NCBI RefSeq assembly: GCF_036850765.1
Contig: NC_089494.1
Location: forward strand, 232,952,779-233,016,778
Direction of reading: 5' to 3'
Length of the DNA stretch: 64,000 nucleotides
Source: Saccopteryx bilineata
Lineage: Eukaryota; Chordata; Mammalia; Chiroptera; Emballonuridae
The position numbers were made by a program, and so were the translations under genes. The notes under the pieces are model-generated. The model did not search any database. It was not told where the DNA came from and saw only the letters and a program-made list of their open reading frames with translations. Numbering within the stretch: the stretch's first letter is position 1; every line of letters begins with the position of its first letter. This document shows, piece by piece, positions 35,851-47,587 of the stretch.

Positions 35851-36565
35851 GACAGTATATGCAGATAATATAAAACAATCCATATATATATATTGTTTTA
35901 GAATTCATGAATAATTTAAGAAAAGTTATTAATTACAAGGTCAACAGAGGATTATTTTTTTGTATTTCTGTAAGTCTCCACAATAAATTGTTAGACAATA
36001 GAATATTAACTTGCTACTTATCAAAATTATGAAATATAGCAAATCTAATAGTAGATGTATAAGACTTCTACATATAAAACATAGAGAGGATTAAAGAATA
36101 CCTAAATAAATGTAGGGATATAACATGTTTCTTCATGGAAGAACTTATTATAAAGATACCTACTGTCCTTAAACATCTAAAGAATCAACGTAATTACAAC
36201 AGAGTGAATGTATGTGTATGTGACTTTATAAATTATCTTAAAATTTAAAATGAATGCAATGGATTTAGAATAGTGAACAAATTATTCAAGATAGAATAAG
36301 AAAAGAACATATTTCTTTAATACTTGTTACATTTATTTTAAAGCAATATTAATTAAAGCTGTTGAATTAATACAAGAATATACAGACAACTGAAATTGAT
36401 TTTTAAAAAGCACAGAAAGGTAAAAAAAATCAGCTAAACACAAAAGAAGACAGTAATAGAAGAAATGAGGCACACAATGTTATAGGGTATATTGAAAATA
36501 AATAGCAAAATTACAAATGTAAAAAAAATAAAAATAAAAAGCACAGAAAGGAACCTATGTATATA

Positions 36566-36690
36566 CAGGGAGGTTCAAAAGTAGGTTTACGGTTATGAGT
36601 ACCTAAAAAGTTCATTCTTGTACTATTATTTATGAATTATTATATTATTTTTTTATAAAAACTAATGTAAACCCACTTTTTCCCCACCCT
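36566..36690. mobile_element. Mariner-type MITE, about 125 bp
   Basis: The left end reads CAGGGAGGTTCAAAAGTAGG and the right end AACCCACTTTTTCCCCACCC. They are imperfect inverted repeats of the 'CAGGGTGGGGCAAAAGTAGG' mariner type and are flanked by TA. The interior is AT-rich and has no transposase. It is inserted into the old L1. Confidence 0.8.
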
Positions 36691-36954
36691 ATATGAATTT
36701 TCAAAATGTAATATAAGAGAATTTTTTCATGACCTTAGGTTAAGAAACTGTTTTTAAACAGGACATAAATAGCACTAAACATAAAATATATTTAAAAGTT
36801 AGATTACACAAAAATTAGAAACTTATATTGTTCAAAAGATATTATCAAAAGAGTGAGTGGCAAACCAATGAACAGAAAAGCAGATATAACATACACATTT
36901 GAATGTGTAAAAAAATTCTCTTCCAAATAAATAAAAAAGAAAAAGATAGCCAAC

Positions 36955-37350
36955 CCAAAGGGAAGATAATCGTGGGGTTGATGCTGGATATGGCCCCTTC
37001 CCCTCCCAAGATACTAGATAGCTGTCTGGCCAGTAGCCATAGAGAGGCAAAATCACAGCCCAGTCTCAGGAAGTTCTCACGAAGTGTACTGAGGGGAAAG
37101 TCAGACTTTCCCATACACTACCCAGAGTGTTTTCTACTGTACTCAGTCATGCTCTGCCCTCCCTCCGAGAGTTTATAAGAAGGAAGGAGGGGACTGCATG
37201 GGTACGGCTCTCCCTTGCCTGACTGGCAGCAGGTCAGGCTTCCCCTGGAAAGTGTAATAAACAGCTATGTCTTCTGCTCTGGTCCTCCTGGTGGGTTTTT
37301 TGGACTACCCAAGTGCTGGGTTGACATACCTGGCTTGGAACTGTGCATTT
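36955..37350 (+). mobile_element. Solo-LTR-like insertion (probable endogenous retrovirus)
   Basis: This GC-richer block interrupts the old L1. It has a TATA-like TTTATAAGAAGG at 37172-37183, a polyadenylation signal AATAAA at 37256-37261, and after it a TCTGCTCTGGTCCTCCTGGT stretch resembling the R/U5 of gammaretrovirus-like LTRs. A perfect 19-bp palindrome, GGGAAAGTCAGACTTTCCC, lies upstream of the TATA box (37094-37112). I could not fix exact LTR ends or a target duplication. No viral coding sequence adjoins, so it is a solo LTR at most. Confidence 0.55.
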
Positions 37351-38189
37351 CAGTAAGCAAGAGTGGAACAAGTACTCCATAAAGAAGACATCTTGGAGAC
37401 AGATTAATAAATAAAAATATTTTAAAATGTAATATAAATCAGGGAGATGCAAATTAAAATCAGAAAGAGATAGAACTAAAAACTCTTCAACGGCTAAAAT
37501 TAAATGGTTACAACTAATGGTTAGCAAGTTAGAAACTACCATACATTACCAGTGAGATTATAAACTAGGATAACCACTTGGGAATAAGTTGAAATCAGCT
37601 GCTAAAATTAAACACATGCACACACTGTAATATGAATTCCACTACAAGATATGTGTCCAAGAAAAATGTGTGCACATGGGCAGCAAAAAAATCTACAAAT
37701 ATGTATATTGTTTATAAATATCTCAAACAGAAAAAAAGCCCAAATACCTATCAACATAAAAATGGATAGTACATTGCAGAATATTAAAACAATAGAATAC
37801 TACACATCAGTGAAAATGAGCCAATATATCTACATCACAAATGATGATGAGTGTCACAAATGTACAAAGAGCAAAATAAGCCAAAAAAATGATTTACTGT
37901 ATGGTTGATTTATATAAAATTCTACAGCAGATAAAACTAATTTTGATGATGATTGCAGATTTGTCCTACAATAAAAAAAAATTGCAAAAATAAATAAATA
38001 AATAAATAAATAAATAAAGCATATATTATGAAAGTCAAAGAAAACTTACTTTGGGAGCAGGGAATCCAGGGTTTTGTGATTGGTAATCAGCATATCTTGG
38101 TTTACATTTTGCATTTTATAGTAATCCATTGAATTGTAATTTTTTGTCTTGTGTAGTTAACAAAATATATTTTAAATATAAAAATACAA

Positions 38190-40890
38190 ATTATTTTATT
38201 TTGCATTTAAATATATTTCATACATTGAAAAATTTTGCAAAGAGTATATAAAGCTTTTAGAGCCACATCTTCAGATATACCTAACTTGCAAACTATTTAA
38301 TCAAACAAAATAAAAGTAATATAGAATTTTATACTAAGAAAAAAGATATTTACCAAAAGTGACTAGTATGTTAATTACAAATTGCACATGGTTTCCAATA
38401 AAGTCTTCTTGCAGAAGGCAAGACTATAATCACTCTCAGTACCACACAGTGTCGCCATTGTGCCATTAGACAAGATGGTAATTAACATGGTCACAACGAT
38501 AACTGTCAAGCATGAAAACAGTGCTGAGTGTGTTTGCGCCCCAGCTGCTATTAGCATGGGGTAGCAGAACTGAAAATATTGCCAAGAAATCAACCTCTTC
38601 CATCAAAACTGAACTGATTCTGAGCCGCAGTTCAGTAGTTTTATAAGAACAAACACAAATACAACTAATTGCTGCTTAGAAAATTAATAGAGAAGGCTCT
38701 ATTCTGTATTTCACCTATCACTATGGGCAGGTGGGCTAACTGCCTGCCAAGAAAGTAGTGGAAGGTGTTTCAGGGAGCAGGAAAGAGGCAAATGACATCT
38801 TTCTGAGTACACACAAGGAATGTATCAACTGTCAAAACCAGGTGCAATCAGAATCATCCCTTTATTTGTAGGACATTTTAGTTACATACGGCTTCCCAAT
38901 TTTAGAAAATAAAAAGGAAGGTGACTACAATATCAAGGGAACAATAGTGGGTTATTGATTTGGAAGAAAAAAATCAGATGCCAGCATTCTGTAGCAGAAT
39001 TATGAGGGTAGAATCCAAGAAATTGACTAGACTGGATTATGTCACCTAATGTCTGTGTACAGAGCCCCAAGCAAACTTTTTCTTTTTGTAGCACCCTTTC
39101 CAATAAAAACAAATTGATTAAAAATACATTATAAGAATCTGTGGATCCCCAACCTGGTGGGGAACTTGAGGGAATATTGTCAGGCCAAAATGTTCCAGAA
39201 TGTCTGAGTATTCTCCTTTATGCATGTGTGTTGTCTGAGCAATACTGTAATGTTGAAGAAAGAATAGAAGGGCAAGTTTAGCGTATATTTGAACTGGTGT
39301 TACAGCATACTTCTTCCTGGAGGCCTGATGACCTCTTCAGTCAATGGGCTCCAGGTCTGAAAATTGGGAATTTTTGCAGAATGACCACTGTAAGTCTTTT
39401 ACTTGTCCATTCTTATTTTCTTTTGATATTATATATTTACTGGTAACCTTACTGGACGTCCAAGTTTTTCTTTTTGTAATGCTGGGTTCAAGTAACCATC
39501 CTCACAATTCTTTCTGGGCAAGTTCCCTGCCGTGTCATTCCAATGTCTACAATAACTTAGACTCTAATTTCTAGGGGTTAAATCCCACCATCTGCCCTCC
39601 ATTATTTTAGAATTCCTTCATCTCTATGGTCATGAAGGAGCCCAGTTGTTACTGCCTTCTCCTGCACTAGGTCTTGGCTACAGAGCCACTACTGAACATT
39701 TTTAGAAATGCTGATGCACTCACCAGCATATTTGTTACAACTTGAGTAAATAGCATGTCTTTTGAGCTTTCCTATGGAACATAATCATCAGGAGGGTAGT
39801 CCAGCGATGCACAGTAGACTCGTTCCAGTATTCCTACTTCCCCAAATCTTTTCATCTCATTCTCCATCATCTGTCATGGTGATTGTAGCATTCCAACTTC
39901 CCTCAGCATGGGCCGTCTCTTTTTTCCATACTTCTAGGAGCTGTTCTAATAGCAAGTTCCCACCATCCCATGAGATCTTTCCTAGTGTTAAATCCTATAT
40001 TTTGGGAAAGAACTTCTAAATCAATAAATTCTTCTTTATCCAATTTTATGTTAAGAACCTCCTCGATTAAACAACCCAGAATCTACTCCCATGAAGACTC
40101 CTCTAGCTCCTATCAAAACAGGTTTACTCTTCCTTTGTAATACAGTCTATTCTTCCCTTATCAGATCCAGAATGTATCTGCTAGTGGTATGCTATCACTT
40201 AACCCTGGTTACCTTTTTGAAAAGAACAGTCAGGAAGATTGATGTGAGAAAATCTTGGGGCACATGTTGCCTTGTGCATTGTTTTATAACAGAAAGAGCC
40301 CTAAAGAGACAATATAAACCCCTTCTTCAGCCTCAGTATGTTCAGAAGAACCCGAGGAAGCAGAATCTTAAGAAAAATCTATCCAGATCTCTCTATCCAA
40401 GTTTTCTTTTTCAGGCTCTAATCTTGATAAAATAAATGTGACATGGTTGGGGTTTGGAGTCTAGCCTTTGGTCCTCTACCTTCTTCACGCTCTTTATCGA
40501 AGACTTGAAAAATTTGTATGCAACAAAGAAGGCTCTTTGGCTTTACATCTGGTTTCTACTGTCCATCATTTTCTCTCAGATCTTTATTATCTTTCTAAGG
40601 AGTCCCAGTGGAATTTAGCTTAACTATCCAATCCCATTATCTTTGTAGCTACTATTTTCTCTACATGTCTCAAACTCCTCACACATTTGTTTCCATTGGC
40701 ACACCTTCACAATTCACCACAAATTAGAGTTTAAACAATTGTTCTTCTACCTTAACCAGTGATGAGAACCTCACTTCCAATCAATCTATTAGTGATCAAG
40801 CTCCAAAATCCTACCTATCACCTGCTTTCTTAGAACACTCCTGAAAGTTCAGTTCCTTGGAAGTCAAGTTAGGGGTGTAGTTTGGAGGTC
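38190..40890. other. Unassigned non-genic stretch (2.7 kb)
   Basis: Open frames reach 114 codons (plus, 40091-40435) but show no domains. The part at 39330-40700 is pyrimidine-rich on the plus strand with many CTTCC/TTCCC runs, and may be an old repeat or retrocopy that I cannot name. Confidence 0.4.
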
Positions 40891-40906
40891 CAAGATAAGT
40901 ATTAGA

Positions 40907-41140
40907 CCCATCTGGGTGGTTCAGTGGATAAAATGTCAATCCCGCACACCAGAGGTCACAGATTCCACCCATGGTCAGGACACATCGAGAAGCAATCAAG
41001 GAGAACACAACTAAGTGGAACAATTAAAGGAAACAATGAGTTGATGCTTGTCTCTCTCTCTCACTTTCTCCTTCTTTCTCTTCTCCTCCCTCTCTCTTTC
41101 TCTCTCAAAATTATGGAAATATTTTGTAATTTTTTTAAAA
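40907..41140 (+). mobile_element. tRNA-derived SINE, old and internally deleted
   Basis: A degraded head ('CATCTGGGTGGTTCAGTGGA', 'GTCACAGATTCCACCCATGG'), then 'GAGAAGCAATCAAGGAGAAC', 'GAGTTGATGCTTGTCTCTCTC' and a CT-rich tract. AGTATTAGA on the left and GGTATTAGA on the right form a probable target duplication. Confidence 0.75.
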
Positions 41141-41524
41141 GATGGGTATTAGATCAAGATTTTTAAATGGAATGAGGAGAAAAAGGAGTAAACAGAAAAC
41201 AAAGTAAAAACATAATACATTTGACAAAGCCTTGGCCATCACAGCAAAGAGCTCTGAAGCAAAAATTGCCTGTCATAGTTTCTAACTTTGGTCCATAAGG
41301 GAGTTTTGCACCCCGGCCTTTCTCAGCCATCAAATGCAAACATTTGGAGAATTCATGATGTCAGTGAAGTTTTCTCTATGCAACTGAGTTCAACACCAAA
41401 TATATGAGCTATGAAAGCACTGGCTAACTTGTATTGCCTACAGCTGGGCAACAACTACTGCTTTGAAGTACAATGAAGATGACACATCTCATTGTCTATA
41501 ATACTAGATCACAATTCAGATGTA

Positions 41525-42675
41525 GGAGTTAAAAGCACTTAATGAACTAAGGATACAAATCCTCAAAAAAAAAAAAAAAGAAGAAGAACTGGGAAGAGAT
41601 AAAAACTTCCTTAATATGATAAAGAATATCTGTAAAAAAAAAAAACAAAAACCACACACACACACAATTAACATGATATTTAATGGTAAAAGTCTGAAAA
41701 CATTCCACATAAGATCTTAAACAAGACATATCAACTCTCAACACTTGTGTTAAACATTGTACTCAAGGTCATTTTCAGGATAATTAGGCAAGAAGAAAAG
41801 AAATAGAGTATCCAGATTTAAAAAGAAGGAGCAAAATTATTTTGTTTCATAGATAATCCTAAGAAATTTACCAAAAATCTATTAGAATGAATAAATTAGT
41901 TCATCAGGGTGCAGGATATAAGATCAATATACTAATATCGATTGCATTTATATAAATTAACAATAAACAAACTGAAAATAAAATTAATAAAATAATACTA
42001 TGTCCAATAGCATCAAGAAGAATAAAATACTTAGAAATAAATTTTACAAAATAGGTGTATGACTTATACACTGACAAGTACAAAATAATTCTGAAAGAAA
42101 TAAAAGACTACCTAAATAAATGAAAACTATTCTATGTCCATGGATTAAAAGACTTAGTATTGTTTGGATGACAACATTCCGCAAATTAATCTACAGATTC
42201 AGTACCATCCCTATAAATTTTTCAGTATCTTTTTTCCAATGTATTTTTTTTTTATTTGAAAAGCCAGTCATTGAATTCATTTGGTTGCAACCAAACCATC
42301 TTTGGGATATTCATACAAATGACTTATACATAGTAAAATAAAAAACAAAAACAAAATAAACAACATACAATAATTTTAAAAAATCAAAATTTTATGTTAA
42401 ATAAAAAATAAATACTAAACAATTTGTATTGAATGATTTATTTATATGAACTTCAAGAGCAGAAAAGATTACTTTAAGGCAATATAAAACCAGATCAGCA
42501 AATAAGAATTGACTAGAAGCAGAAGTGAGGTAAATTTCTAGGGTGATGACAATATTCTGTATTTTACCCTGGTATCAGACACATGCCTGTTAATGTTTGA
42601 TAAAACTTAACAATTTGTATATTTAAAATCTGTGCATTTTACTTAACATAAATTATACCTCAATTTTTTTAAGTA
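41525..42675 (+). mobile_element. Ancient L1 fragment (ORF2 RT region plus 3' UTR)
   Basis: ORF2-like text includes 'TTAATATGATAAAGAATATC', 'TTAATGGTAAAAGTCTGAAAAC', 'GTGCAGGATATAAGATCAATA', 'TAGAAATAAATTTTACAAAA' and 'CCATGGATTAAAAGACTTAG'. After about 42400 it is L1 3' UTR-like ('GATGACAATATTCTGTATTTT', 'AATTATACCTCAATTTTTTT'). The region between RT and 3' UTR is deleted. Many stops. Confidence 0.8.
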
Positions 42676-42679
42676 TGAA

Positions 42680-43090
42680 CTCAATTCAAACTATGATTAA
42701 TTTTTTGAAAGCTACTTCTTGGTGGGCTGCCCCTTTTCTCTTCTTCCAAAAGTCTAATTTGGCTTTTTCATATGCTAATTGGTGGTCTCCATTAAAAACC
42801 AGTAGCAGTCTCTGTATTTCTCACACTGAAGTTCTGCACATGTCTTAGAAGCTCTCAAATCTTACACTGGATTTCAGTTGTGACAGCTGTTTCACATCAA
42901 ATTTAAGAAAGAGAAGTAAAAGCAGAGCAAGATATAACAAGAGGTAAGAAATGACAGGAAGCTCCCTGGAAGTGAAAGCTCATGCATTCACCTCTACAAC
43001 ATCTGCACAGCGAGAAATTACAAGAGCAAGGTCCCAGCAGAGGATGTGGGCAAGACCACATGAGAGAAAAACTAAACTCTCGAAGATATT
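42680..43090. other. Unassigned non-genic stretch
   Basis: Moderate GC, no coding frame of note and no recognised repeat. Confidence 0.45.
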
Positions 43091-43100
43091 TTAGAAAGAA

Positions 43101-43252
43101 GTTTTATTTTTTATTATATTTTTATTTTATCAAATTTATTAGGGTGACATTGGTTAATAAAATTATATGTGTTTCAGATGTACAATTCTATAATACATTA
43201 CCTGTGTATTGTATTGTGTGTTCATCACCCCAAATCCAGTCTCCTTCCATCT
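43101..43252 (-). mobile_element. 5'-truncated L1 3' end, minus strand
   Basis: 'GTGACATTGGTTAATAAAAT', 'TTTCAGATGTACAATTCTAT' and 'TTCATCACCC' are the reverse complement of an L1 3' UTR. It starts with a T-rich tail complement and is bracketed by TAGAAAGAAGTTTTA and TAGAAAAGAGTTTTA. Confidence 0.8.
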
Positions 43253-43265
43253 AGAAAAGAGTTTT

Positions 43266-44400
43266 AGAAAATGATTTTTCAGTTGAAATCAAAACATGAC
43301 TCCTTGTAACTTCTCTGCTTCCTTGTAAGTAAATAAGAAAAAATTCTTTCTTTTTTAAATCCTCATTTTTTTAAAGTTTCTACTATATTAGTCTTGCAGT
43401 AACTCTCGATTTTTAAAAATACCTACTTTATATTCCTCCTCTTCTCAAGTAAATTGGCATGGTCTATACTTTTAAAATATCCCCAGATTTTATAGCATAA
43501 CATAGTATGTACAGATTTACTCTGTGTAGCACTGTAAATGTATTTATGTCTCACATGGTGTAACAAAAGTGGTTACATTTCTGCTGAGATTTACCTGTAT
43601 ATCTAACTGGCAAAAATAGATCTCACTTCATTTAGTATTTTATAAAATGTAGCATCTTTTTATTTAAATTTTGGGGGTCTTTTTACTTGTTAAAAATATT
43701 TTTAGTATGCCTTGCTTTGAAGAGAACTTGAATTTCAGAACATTATACAGACAACTAAAAGATGTACTACTACAATCTCATATCAGTAATATAACTTCAA
43801 CTTGGATGCTTGGGTTTTTTTTAATGGCTACATAACGAAGAAAAGTAAATTTACTACTTTGAGTTTTTTTTCAAGAGAGTAACCACATTTCGCACTACAA
43901 CAGTCTCTTGCTACAGCAGAGGCATAATCAATCATCTTCTTTACTATTTTTATGACAGGATTTAAAACTCATAAAGTCTAATCAAGTAATTTAGGAACTC
44001 CTTGATTTAGTTACTGTTAATTATAAGCAAACCTTCTACTAATTTAAATGTTTCCTGATTTTTTCCCTAAAATCTGGCATTTAAATGGTAATGTTGACAT
44101 TTCCACCCTGCTAGTTGTGTTGGTGTATTGTGCATTTTCAAACACCATAATATTAAAAAGCAACAAGGTGGGGAAATATGTGCAGTAAATATGACAAACC
44201 ACCATCATATTCTTGAAAGATGTACAGAGTTTAGGCAATTCACAAGAGGAGAATGACAAATGGTCAATAAACATCTGGGGGACGTGTTCTTCTTGGAACC
44301 AACAACATTTTTGCCTAATAATTTAAAAAGATTATAAAATGTTAGTACTTACCATTAAAAAGGGTGCAATAAACTGGCTGGAGGAAATTTAAATCAGAAT
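43266..44400. other. Unassigned AT-rich stretch
   Basis: No gene or recognised repeat. Confidence 0.5.
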
Positions 44401-44412
44401 AAGACCTATTAG

Positions 44413-44769
44413 GACCTGGCTGGTTGGCTCAGGCCGGCATCAGCCTGGCATGTGAATATCTCAGGTTTAATTCCCAGTCAGGGCACACAGGAGAAGTGAC
44501 CATCTGCTTCTCCACTCCTCCTGCTTCTCTCTCTATCTCTCTCTCCCCTCCTCCTATAGACATGGCTCTACTGGAGCAAAGCAAAGTTAACCTCGAGCAC
44601 TGAGGATGGCTCCATGGCCTCATCTCAGGTGCTGAAATAGACTGGTTGCCAAGCAATGGAGCAGCAGCCCCAGATGGGCAGAGCATTGCTACAGAACGGG
44701 GCTTGCTGGGTAGATCTCAGTCAGTACTCATGCAGGAGTCTGTTTCTCTTCCTCCCCACCTCTCACTTG
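44413..44769 (+). mobile_element. tRNA-derived SINE (CCTGGC type), older copy
   Basis: The head ACCTGGCTGGTTGGCTCAGG is followed by 'GTCAGGGCACACAGGAGAAG', 'GAGCAAAGCAAAGTTAACC', 'GATGGGCAGAGCATTGC' and a CT-rich end. Its tail has expanded into the polypurine tract that follows. The flanks AGACCTATTAGG (44402-44413) and AGGTCTATTAAG (45058-45069) match at 9 of 12 positions and enclose SINE plus tract. Confidence 0.82.
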
Positions 44770-44995
44770 AAAAGAAAGAAGAAAAAGAAAAAGAAAGAAG
44801 GGAAGGAGGGAAGAAAGGGAGGAAGGGAGGAAGGGAGGAAGGGAGGAAGGGAGGAAGAGAGGGAGGGAGGGAGGGATGAAGGAAGGAAGGAAGGAAGGAA
44901 GGAAGGAAGGAAGGAAGGAAGGAAGGAGAGAAGGAGAGAGAAAGAAAAAGAAAGAGAGAAAGAAAGAAAGAAAGAGAAAGAAAGAAAGAAAGAAA

Positions 44996-45055
<60 letters not shown>

Positions 45056-45058
45056 AAA
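44770..45058. repeat. Polypurine (GGAA)n/(GAAA)n microsatellite, about 290 bp
   Basis: The plus strand is almost purely A and G: GAAA/AAAG units, then GGGA and GGAA tetranucleotides, then long GAAA runs. It forms the A-tail position of the SINE at 44413. The 138-, 120- and 107-codon frames overlapping it are low-complexity artefacts. Confidence 0.95.
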
Positions 45059-45226
45059 GGTCTATTAAGTAATTTGGCTATGCAAATCAACAGCTTTAGA
45101 TTAATTCATACCCCCAGATATAGCAATTACACCTCCAGTAATTTATCCAAAAGAATAATTGGACAAGTACAAAGAATGATTATAGGAGATTTCTGTTAAG
45201 TTCAAATCGTTAGAATTTAAAATTTG

Positions 45227-45412
45227 AGGTGACCTGTGGTGGTGCAGCGCATAAAGTATGGACTTGGAATGCTGAGGTCGCCAGTTGAAACCTTGGGCTT
45301 ACCCAGTCAAGGCACATATAAGAAGCAACTACTACGAGTTGATGTTTCCAGCCCCTCTCCCTCCCCCTTTTTCTCTCTCTCTTCTCTCTGAAATCAATAA
45401 ATAAAAATCTTA
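45227..45412 (+). mobile_element. Short tRNA-derived SINE
   Basis: 'GTGACCTGTGGTGGTGCAGC', 'GCTGAGGTCGCCAGTTGAAA', 'CAGTCAAGGCACATATAAG', a CT-rich tract and an (AAATCAATAAAT)-like tail. TTAAAATTTG flanks it on both sides. Confidence 0.88.
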
Positions 45413-45880
45413 AAATTTGTGGTAATTTAAATGTCCAAAACTTGAGTACTAAAATAAATTAGAAAGAGACTGACTATATTTGATAAAACGTTATGCAATT
45501 CAAAAATTACATTTTCCAAGACAATCAATATGAGTAAATGCTCATACTTTGATTCTAAGAGAATAAAAGGGGGGAACCCCACAAAACTTAATTAAAAACA
45601 AATGATAAATATATAGTTCAACCAGTTTTGTGTAGACAGCTCTTTTTCCTCTGAGAAGCTGAAGGGGAAATGAATTGTCCTGAAAAGTTTTCATTTTAAA
45701 TCAGCCAGAGTTTAATGCATAACGAATTCTGAAAAAAAAAATGGATTATTAGCTACAACATTAAGATTCACAGTAAAAAAAAAACCTATAGAAACAGATA
45801 AATTATTTTGATAGTAATTATCATTAACTTATAAACATCTGAAGTGTCTCTGTCAGGATCAGTGAAAAGGATATGGACAG
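45413..45880. other. Unassigned AT-rich stretch
   Basis: No gene or repeat was recognised. Confidence 0.5.
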
Positions 45881-45990
45881 ACCTTGGCCTTTTATAGGAC
45901 ATTGGCTCAGCGTGTGGCTGTCCTGGGTCTGATTCCCAGTCAGGGCACACAGGAGAAGTGCCCACCTGCCTCTCCACCCCTCCCCCCTTG

Positions 45991-46030
<40 letters not shown>

Positions 46031-46265
46031 TCTCTTCTCTTGCAGCCATGGCTTGATTGGAGCAAGTTGGTCCCTGGAGTGAGAATGGCTTCATGGCCTC
46101 TGCCTCAGGCAGTAAGAAGGGCTCAGTTGCTGAGCAACAGAGCTATGACCCAGATGGGCAGAGCATTGCCCCCTAGTGAGCTTGACAGGTAGACCCTGGT
46201 AGGCCTGCATGAGAGAGTCCGACTGCCTCCCTTCCTCTTACTGAATAAAAAAAAATTTTTAATTT
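45881..46265 (+). mobile_element. tRNA-derived SINE (CCTTGGCC variant) with a long (CT)n tract
   Basis: The altered head ACCTTGGCCTTTTATAGGAC has lost part of the A-box region. The B-box-like GGGTCTGATTCCC, 'CAGTCAGGGCACACAGGAG', 'CATGGCTTGATTGGAGCAAG', 'GGGCAGAGCATTGCCCCCTA' and an A-rich tail remain. A (CT)n run occupies about 45993-46027. Confidence 0.88.
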
Positions 46266-46280
46266 AAAAAATAAAAATAA

Positions 46281-47155
46281 TTGATCAGGAAAATTGCTAC
46301 TTCTTGGACATGTTGTTTTAATATTCTATGTGTCATTTCCAATAATAAATTGTTTTAATATCATACATAGTATGAATAAAAAATATATATGTCCCCTCTA
46401 TTTGTAGCCCCCTCACTATTCCCACAGGCTATAGGACCTTTAATCTCAGGATATATAGTGAGAAAGCACGTAGAAGAGAACAGAAGTAGACTAAAAAGAT
46501 AGAATGGAATCCTTACAAAGAAGGCAGCTGGATTTTTCCAGTGCTTTGAACACCCCCCCCCGAAAAAAATACATTTCTGTTCTAGGTTGATCAACATGGG
46601 AAAAGCCCAAACTATGCTAACTTGCATCATATGCAAAATATCTTCTCAATCCAGGTACTTAAATGGAGGATAAGTTTGTCATGAGGCATTTATGTCTATA
46701 AATATTTGCAATGATAGTTTTTTACAACGATGACAAATTTATCACAGTTAAAATTATATTTAAATGAAATTTCTTTATAAATATAATATTATTGGGAGAA
46801 ATTCTCAACAAATCTCATTTTTATGGCAAATTTACTGACAGATCTTTTTCTAAACTATTTTATGAAGGATGTTTGGATAACAAATAGCCATGGAAGAAAG
46901 ATATATTGTCTCTCTCTGAAGTAGAGGGTTGATTAGTTTCTTGTGTAGTATAATAAAGATGAAGTCTCCTTTCAGAGAAAATATTGGGCAAGATTGCTTG
47001 CAGCCATCGTACAAAGATTAGTGTCTCCTGAGTTTGGAGCTCCTGAGCTGTGATGCAAATGCACTGCGCACACAGCATCTACCTAAGCCCCCCTCCACTC
47101 CTCCTGCAGGACTTGCGGGGTGGGGGGTAGGACAAGGAGGTCAGATGCAAATGTT
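46281..47155. other. Unassigned non-genic stretch left of the young L1
   Basis: AT-rich, with a C8-9 run at about 46552-46561 and GC-richer text at 47080-47140. Frames up to 91 codons lack domains. Confidence 0.45.
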
Positions 47156-47166
47156 AGTAATAAAAT
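47156..47166 (+). repeat. Target-site duplication of the young L1, left copy
   Basis: AGTAATAAAAT is identical to 54993-55003. An alternative pair, AAGAGAGTAAT (47172-47182) against AAAAGAGTAAT (54988-54998), has one mismatch and would place the L1 start at 47183. Confidence 0.65.
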
Positions 47167-47587
47167 AAAATAAGAGAGTAATGGCGGGGTAGGAAGCAAT
47201 ACCGATAAATCTCCCCCAAAACTCAACAAGATCTTCAACCAGAAACAGAAAAACCTATACTTGGAGCTTCCAGATGCTTCGCAATACACCCAAAGGTATG
47301 ATTGAGTGAAAAATTGGCTAAATATATAACCAAACCCCGAAGGAAATAGGGAGTAAGAAATGCTCCGCCTTCCTCACTAACCTAAACAGGGCGGCTTTCT
47401 CTGGTAACTGTGAATATAGAAACTGAGGCGGGCAAAGGGGGTGAATAGATCCAGGCCGCCGTGGCACAAACGGCCGAACCAGGCTGTGGCACGGAGATCC
47501 AAGCTGAGGAAAATCTGATCCTGTGGCAACCCGGGCAATACAAGCTAGCACTCCCGCCAAACCCAAACAAAGAAAGACAAGCGGAGC
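47167..47587 (+). promoter_or_regulatory. L1 5' UTR, segment upstream of the monomers
   Basis: It begins with text of the type GAGAGTAATGGCGGGGTAGG, in which AATGGCGG resembles the YY1 site near the 5' end of other mammalian L1s. The next 400 bp become GC-rich. Frames here, including a 119-codon antisense one, are not supported as genes. Confidence 0.6.

Larger units (their letters stand above)
36260..38185 (+). mobile_element. Ancient L1 fragment (ORF2 end and 3' UTR) with two nested insertions
   Basis: Degraded L1 ORF2 text appears before 36550 (AAGCAATATTAATTAAAGCTG-type), at 36720-36950 ('GATTACACAAAAATTAGAAAC', 'AAAAAGATAGCCAACCCA') and after 37380 ('ATGCAAATTAAAATCAGAAAG', 'CCACTACAAGATATGTGTCC', 'AAAATGGATAGTACATTGC'). 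A mariner MITE (36566-36690) and an LTR-like insert (about 36955-37350) split it. It ends in A-rich 3' sequence with an (AAAT)n run at about 37985-38018. Confidence 0.7.

Noticed and set aside
44656..45090. 138- and 120-codon frames
   Set aside because: Lys/Arg/Glu/Gly or Phe/Leu/Ser low-complexity products of the GGAA/GAAA microsatellite.
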